Assembly (NCBI RefSeq): GCF_004362715.1
Contig: NZ_SNYC01000005.1
Location: forward strand, 497,781 to 561,780
Length of the DNA stretch: 64,000 nucleotides
Origin: Pedobacter metabolipauper
GTDB taxonomy: Bacteria; Bacteroidota; Bacteroidia; Sphingobacteriales; Sphingobacteriaceae
Reading direction: 5' to 3'
This document shows positions 60,414-64,000 of the stretch, one piece after another. The notes beneath the pieces were generated by a model. It was not told the DNA's origin. It ran no database searches and saw only the letters and a list, made by a program, of their open reading frames with translations. Position 1 is the stretch's first letter. Each line of letters opens with the position of its first letter. A program made the position numbers and the translations under genes.

Positions 60414-60440
60414 GTTTACATCCAAAAATTCTACTATACC

Positions 60441-61037
60441 ATGTTTAGCAAGAAGAAGAAAAATATTAACGAAGATCCGATCGTGGAAAATAAAGCTGAA
60501 GAGCAAATGAGCACTACTGAAGAACAACAGTTGAATACTGAAGAAAACGAAATACCTGCTGCTGAGGCAGAAGCCATACCTGAATTGTCTGCTGAAGAAA
60601 AGCTGCAAGAGGAAAATGCAGCCCTAAATGACAAATACTTACGTTTGTTTGCTGAGTTTGATAACTTTAAACGACGCACACAAAAAGAACGTGTTGAATT
60701 ACTTCAGACTGCAGGAAAGGATGTTATCGTTTCTTTATTATCTGTTCTGGATGATTTTGACCGTGCGAATAAAGCAATTGAAAGTGCGACAGATATTAAC
60801 CCGATCCGTGAGGGTATTGCATTGGTGCATACCAAGCTGAAAAACCTTTTGAGCCAGAAAGGATTAAAAGAGATGGAAAGTATCCATACCGTTTTTGATA
60901 CCGATAATCATGAAGCGATCACCAAAATACCGGCGCCAAGTGAAGAATTAAAAGGAAAAGTAATAGATGAGTTGGAAAAGGGATATACTTTAAACGATAA
61001 GGTGATCCGCTTTGCTAAAGTTGTAGTGGGTAGTTAA
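60441..61037 (+). CDS. grpE: Nucleotide exchange factor GrpE
   Basis: A 198-residue co-chaperone of DnaK. The acidic N-terminus (about 1-45) precedes the dimerisation coiled coil and the GrpE signature region (YLRLFAEFDNFKRRTQKE, about 68-85), and the beta-domain ends with VDTDNHEAITKI-like and IDELEKGYTLNDKVIRFAKVVVG (about 172-196). It promotes ADP release from DnaK. Coupled to dnaJ, with the stop three bases before the dnaJ start. Confidence 0.95.
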   Translation: MFSKKKKNINEDPIVENKAEEQMSTTEEQQLNTEENEIPAAEAEAIPELSAEEKLQEENAALNDKYLRLFAEFDNFKRRTQKERVELLQTAGKDVIVSLLSVLDDFDRANKAIESATDINPIREGIALVHTKLKNLLSQKGLKEMESIHTVFDTDNHEAITKIPAPSEELKGKVIDELEKGYTLNDKVIRFAKVVVGS

Positions 61038-61040
61038 GTT

Positions 61041-62210
61041 ATGAGTAGTAAAAGAGATTTTTATGATGTGCTTGGGGTAGCCAAAAATGCATCAGCTGAA
61101 GAAATTAAAAAGGCATATCGTAAAATGGCCATCAAATATCACCCGGATAAGAATCCAGGAGATAAGCAGGCTGAAGATAACTTTAAGGAAGCAGCTGAAG
61201 CTTATGAGATCTTAAGCAACGCGGAGAAAAAACAACGTTATGATCATTATGGTCATGCGGGTGTTGGCGGTGCATCTGCTGGTGGCGGTGGCGGACATGG
61301 CGGCATGAATATGGAAGATATCTTCAGCCAGTTTGGTGATATCTTTGGTAATGGCGGCAGTCCTTTTGAAAGCTTTTTTGGAGGCGGTCAGCAATCCCGG
61401 AGCAGCGGCAGACGTGTAGCTAAAGGCAGTAACCTGCGCATCAAAGTAAAACTTACTCTTGAAGAAATTGCGAATGGCGCGGAGAAAAAAATAAAAGTCA
61501 ACAAACAAATTGTTTGTAAAACCTGCGATGGAAGCGGTGCTAAAGATCGTTCATCGGTTAGTACGTGTAAAACCTGCGGTGGAAGCGGCGCGGTACGCAG
61601 GGTAACCAATACCATATTGGGACAAATGCAGACCACCTCCACCTGCCCTACCTGTAATGGGAGCGGACAGCAAATTACGGCTAAATGTACTGCTTGTCAT
61701 GGTGATGGTACAGTACGCGGTGAAGAAACCATTACCATTAATATTCCTGCCGGGGTAAGTGATGGCATGCAGCTGAGCATGAGCGGAAAAGGCAATGCAG
61801 CACCTAATGGCGGCATTCCTGGAGATTTGATCATACTGATTGAAGAACTGCCTCATGAAAGCTTAAAACGCGAAGGAAACAATGTGGTTTACGACCTGCA
61901 CGTTTCTATTGTTGATGCAGCACTGGGTTATAGTGCTGAGGTACCGACCATCGATGGTAAAGCAAAAATTAAAATAGAACCGGGAACACAAAGCGGCAAA
62001 CTACTAAGGTTAAAAGGCAAAGGTATTCCGGAGATCAACTCCTACCAGCGCGGCGATGAAATTATCCATGTAAACATCTGGACACCGAAGGCACTGAGCC
62101 CGGAAGAAAGAGCGATACTGGAAAAATTAAGGGATTCTCCAAATTTTAAACCACAACCGGGGAAGAACGACAAAAGCTTCTTCGAAAAGATGAAAGAATA
62201 TTTCGAGTAA
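61041..62210 (+). CDS. dnaJ: Chaperone DnaJ
   Basis: A 389-residue type I Hsp40. J-domain with HPD ([10 protein letters not shown], about 33-42), a G-rich linker (about 70-130), the zinc domain with four CxxCxGxG repeats ([32 protein letters not shown], about 160-225), and the C-terminal substrate-binding domains ending [10 protein letters not shown]. Delivers unfolded proteins to DnaK; dnaK is not in the window. Followed by a clear terminator. Confidence 0.97.
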   Translation: MSSKRDFYDVLGVAKNASAEEIKKAYRKMAIKYHPDKNPGDKQAEDNFKEAAEAYEILSNAEKKQRYDHYGHAGVGGASAGGGGGHGGMNMEDIFSQFGDIFGNGGSPFESFFGGGQQSRSSGRRVAKGSNLRIKVKLTLEEIANGAEKKIKVNKQIVCKTCDGSGAKDRSSVSTCKTCGGSGAVRRVTNTILGQMQTTSTCPTCNGSGQQITAKCTACHGDGTVRGEETITINIPAGVSDGMQLSMSGKGNAAPNGGIPGDLIILIEELPHESLKREGNNVVYDLHVSIVDAALGYSAEVPTIDGKAKIKIEPGTQSGKLLRLKGKGIPEINSYQRGDEIIHVNIWTPKALSPEERAILEKLRDSPNFKPQPGKNDKSFFEKMKEYFE

Positions 62211-62233
62211 AAAACAAGCGAGCACAATACCCA

Positions 62234-62261
62234 GCCACCTTTTTTAAGGTGGCTTTTTTTT
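62234..62261 (+). terminator. Terminator of grpE-dnaJ
   Basis: GCCACCTT (62234-62241) and AAGGTGGC (62246-62253) form a perfect 8-bp stem with a TTTT loop, followed by eight T residues. Confidence 0.93.
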
Positions 62262-62298
62262 GCCTAAACTTTATTCTACCCGCCGGTGTTAACTTAGC

Positions 62299-63027
62299 AT
62301 GAACATTAAAATTGGCTGCTCCGGCTTCTATTATAAGGAATGGAAAGAAATATTCTATCCAAATGGCTTGCCTCAAAAGGCATGGTTTGAATATTACTGC
62401 CAGCATTTTAACACCATAGAGATCAATTCTTCCTTTTATAAATTACCCAGTTTAAGTACCCTTGAAAAATGGTACGATTTGAGTCTGCCGGATTTTTTGT
62501 TCAGCATTAAGGTACCCCGTTTAATTACCCACTACAGGCGGCTCAATGCTGCTGAAGAACTCATCTCAGATTTTTATGCGCTGATCAAAGCAGGCTTGCG
62601 GGAAAAGCTCGGTTGTGTATTGTTTCAAATGCCCCCAACCTTTAGCTATTCTGAAGAACGCCTGAACCTGGTGTTGCTGAACCTGGACCCTGCATTTAAT
62701 AATGTGGTCGAATTCAGGCATGAGAGCTGGTGGATAGAACCGGTTTTTGATGCACTGGCTGCTAAAAAAATTACTTTTAGCGGGGTGAGTTTCCCTTCAT
62801 CTATACCGGATCATATTGTACAAAACACAGCGGTACTTTATTACCGGTTTCATGGAAGACCTGTGCTGTTTAAATCATTATACCCACTGGAAGAGATCAA
62901 GGATTTTGCAGATGAGCTTAAGCATCTGGATGGATCTGCCTATATCTATTTCAACAATACCTGGGGAACGGCAGCACTGACCAATTCCAGGCAGCTGATT
63001 GACCTGACAACAGATTTGGAGAAATAA
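62299..63027 (+). CDS. DUF72 family TIM-barrel protein
   Basis: A 242-residue protein of the YecE-like DUF72 family. Visible: KIGCSGFYYKEWKEIFYP at the start, HFNTIEINSSFYKLPS (about 36-51), FSIKVPRLITHYRRL (about 72), GCVLFQMPPTFSY (about 108), VEFRHESWW (about 140), YYRFHGRP (about 185) and FNNTWGTAALTNSRQL near the C-terminus. The family is often predicted to bind a nucleotide or nucleic acid and has no settled function. Monocistronic by spacing. Confidence 0.9.
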   Translation: MNIKIGCSGFYYKEWKEIFYPNGLPQKAWFEYYCQHFNTIEINSSFYKLPSLSTLEKWYDLSLPDFLFSIKVPRLITHYRRLNAAEELISDFYALIKAGLREKLGCVLFQMPPTFSYSEERLNLVLLNLDPAFNNVVEFRHESWWIEPVFDALAAKKITFSGVSFPSSIPDHIVQNTAVLYYRFHGRPVLFKSLYPLEEIKDFADELKHLDGSAYIYFNNTWGTAALTNSRQLIDLTTDLEK

Positions 63028-63090
63028 TCACGATAATCTTAATTAAGTACCAGAATAATAATATTTTTAACTGTTCAAATTAAACCATAC

Positions 63091-64000
63091 ATGACTGCTG
63101 CTGTAATAGACTTGGGTACCAATACTTTTCATCTGATCATTGCCAGGATCTCTGCTGCAGAAATTGAGGTGATCTATAAAACAAACCTGCCTGTAAAACT
63201 CGGGGAAGGAAAGATCAATGAGAACCTTATTATACCGGAAGCTTTCGAGCGGGGGTTAGAAGCACTGAAAGGGTTTAATGAAACCATAAAACAGCATGAT
63301 GTTTCTATCGTTAAAGCCATTGCTACATCCGCGATCCGTAGTGCATCTAACGGGGTTGATTTTGTTAAAGCTGCCAAGGAACAGGCAGGGATTGCCATTG
63401 ATGTAATTAGCGGCGATGAAGAAGCGGCTTATATTTATAAAGGGGTAAAAGCTACGGGGGCCATTACCGGGTCTGCATTAATTATGGATATCGGAGGTGG
63501 AAGCACGGAGTTCATTCTTTGCGACAGTCAGGCCGTATTCTGGAAAAAGAGCTACAATATCGGAGCTGCACGACTGCACCAGGCATACTTTAATTCCGAT
63601 CCGATCAATGCACCTGACCAGGCTGCCATTGTTGACCGTATAGCCAGGGAGCTGACAGATTTAAAAGAAGCCTGTGCATTGTATAAGCCTGAGCACCTCA
63701 TAGGTTCTGCGGGTGCTTTCGAAACGTTTGCCGGAATGGTTGATGGTGAGACGAACATCAAACAGGTTAGGTCTGCTCCTATTGAACGTGAAGGTTATGA
63801 AACACTTTCTAAAAAACTCATCGCTTCCAGCCATGCGGAAAGAGAAGTGATGCCCGGACTGATCAAGCTGCGGGTAGATATGATCGTTATTGCTGCGATC
63901 CTAACCAATTATGTGCTTGATATTTCCGGGATAAGCAAGATGAGCTTGTCCACCTACGATTTAAAGATGGGTGTACTTTACAGCCTTACCGAATTAGAAC
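63091..64000 (+). CDS. Ppx/GppA exopolyphosphatase family protein, truncated by window end
   Basis: From the ATG at 63091 the frame stays open to the last base, giving 303 residues of a protein of the actin-like ASKHA fold. Motifs: VIDLGTNTFHLIIARIS (about 5-21, first phosphate loop), ATSAIRSASNG (about 78), SGDEEAAYIYKGV (about 110) and IMDIGGGSTEFIL (about 133-145, second phosphate loop), GSAGAFETF (about 210). It hydrolyses polyphosphate or pppGpp; the family cannot be narrowed from the fragment. The C-terminus is missing. Confidence 0.93.
   Translation, partial: MTAAVIDLGTNTFHLIIARISAAEIEVIYKTNLPVKLGEGKINENLIIPEAFERGLEALKGFNETIKQHDVSIVKAIATSAIRSASNGVDFVKAAKEQAGIAIDVISGDEEAAYIYKGVKATGAITGSALIMDIGGGSTEFILCDSQAVFWKKSYNIGAARLHQAYFNSDPINAPDQAAIVDRIARELTDLKEACALYKPEHLIGSAGAFETFAGMVDGETNIKQVRSAPIEREGYETLSKKLIASSHAEREVMPGLIKLRVDMIVIAAILTNYVLDISGISKMSLSTYDLKMGVLYSLTELE

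Noticed and set aside
60312..60440. CIRCE/HrcA operator upstream of grpE
   Set aside because: No TTAGCACTC-N9-GAGTGCTAA or close match occurs; the inverted repeats present have different arms.
1..64000. CRISPR arrays, rRNA genes, intact insertion sequences or prophage
   Set aside because: No regularly spaced direct repeats with unique spacers, no rRNA sequence, no complete transposase and no phage structural genes were seen.

Overview
The window reads as chromosome of a Bacteroidota bacterium, most likely Sphingobacteriaceae close to Pedobacter. The evidence is a SusC/SusD pair with a FecR anti-sigma and ECF sigma factor, a gliding-motility type C-terminal domain, DUF4199, DUF1080 and outer-membrane beta-barrel families, TAnnTTTG-type promoter boxes, and weak Shine-Dalgarno sites. 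Genus is inferred from gene content and protein style, not from a database search.

Layout. 1-1356: tail of a small exported protein and an unknown exported beta-rich protein. 1328-9577 (minus): ECF sigma, FecR, SusC, SusD and a TlpA-like thioredoxin protein, a trans-envelope regulated uptake locus. 9927-20974: an accessory defence island. Its core is dndC-dndD-dndE (DNA phosphorothioation). It is followed on the same strand by a broken second dndE, an SF2 helicase, a 69-residue unknown, a second DndD/Rad50-like ATPase with a CxxC hook, and a small protein resembling the dnd-associated protein 4 family. Facing it are a small XRE regulator and a DUF262-HNH (GmrSD/SspE-like) nuclease whose stop codon overlaps that of the last dnd-side gene. 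The island ends against a tRNA-Leu(CAA), next to a serine-recombinase relic and IS-end-like repeats. 21115-36040: mostly minus-strand housekeeping genes (hscB, rseP, dxr, a GH3-family protein, two glycosyltransferases, a dihydroorotase homologue without its HxH motif, a BatA-like protein, an L,D-transpeptidase). 36117-44288: a complete hisGDCB-HAF-IE operon plus a WD40 gene, preceded by a promoter and a 20-residue leader peptide with five histidines. 44352-55360 (minus): a beta-barrel protein, a 6-bladed propeller, a 1942-residue alpha-2-macroglobulin with a nested SusC-type plug, and an NlpC/P60 hydrolase. 55440-64000: uspA, ferredoxin, LuxC-like acyl-CoA reductase, a gliding-type surface protein, an FtsE-like ATPase, grpE-dnaJ behind an elaborate inverted repeat and sigma-54-like box, a DUF72 protein and a partial Ppx/GppA phosphatase.

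The most interesting part is the island. It is a composite phosphorothioation locus in which a standard dndCDE cassette sits beside two candidate effector modules. The dndE relic at the junction suggests that the modification cassette was exchanged while the effector genes stayed in place.
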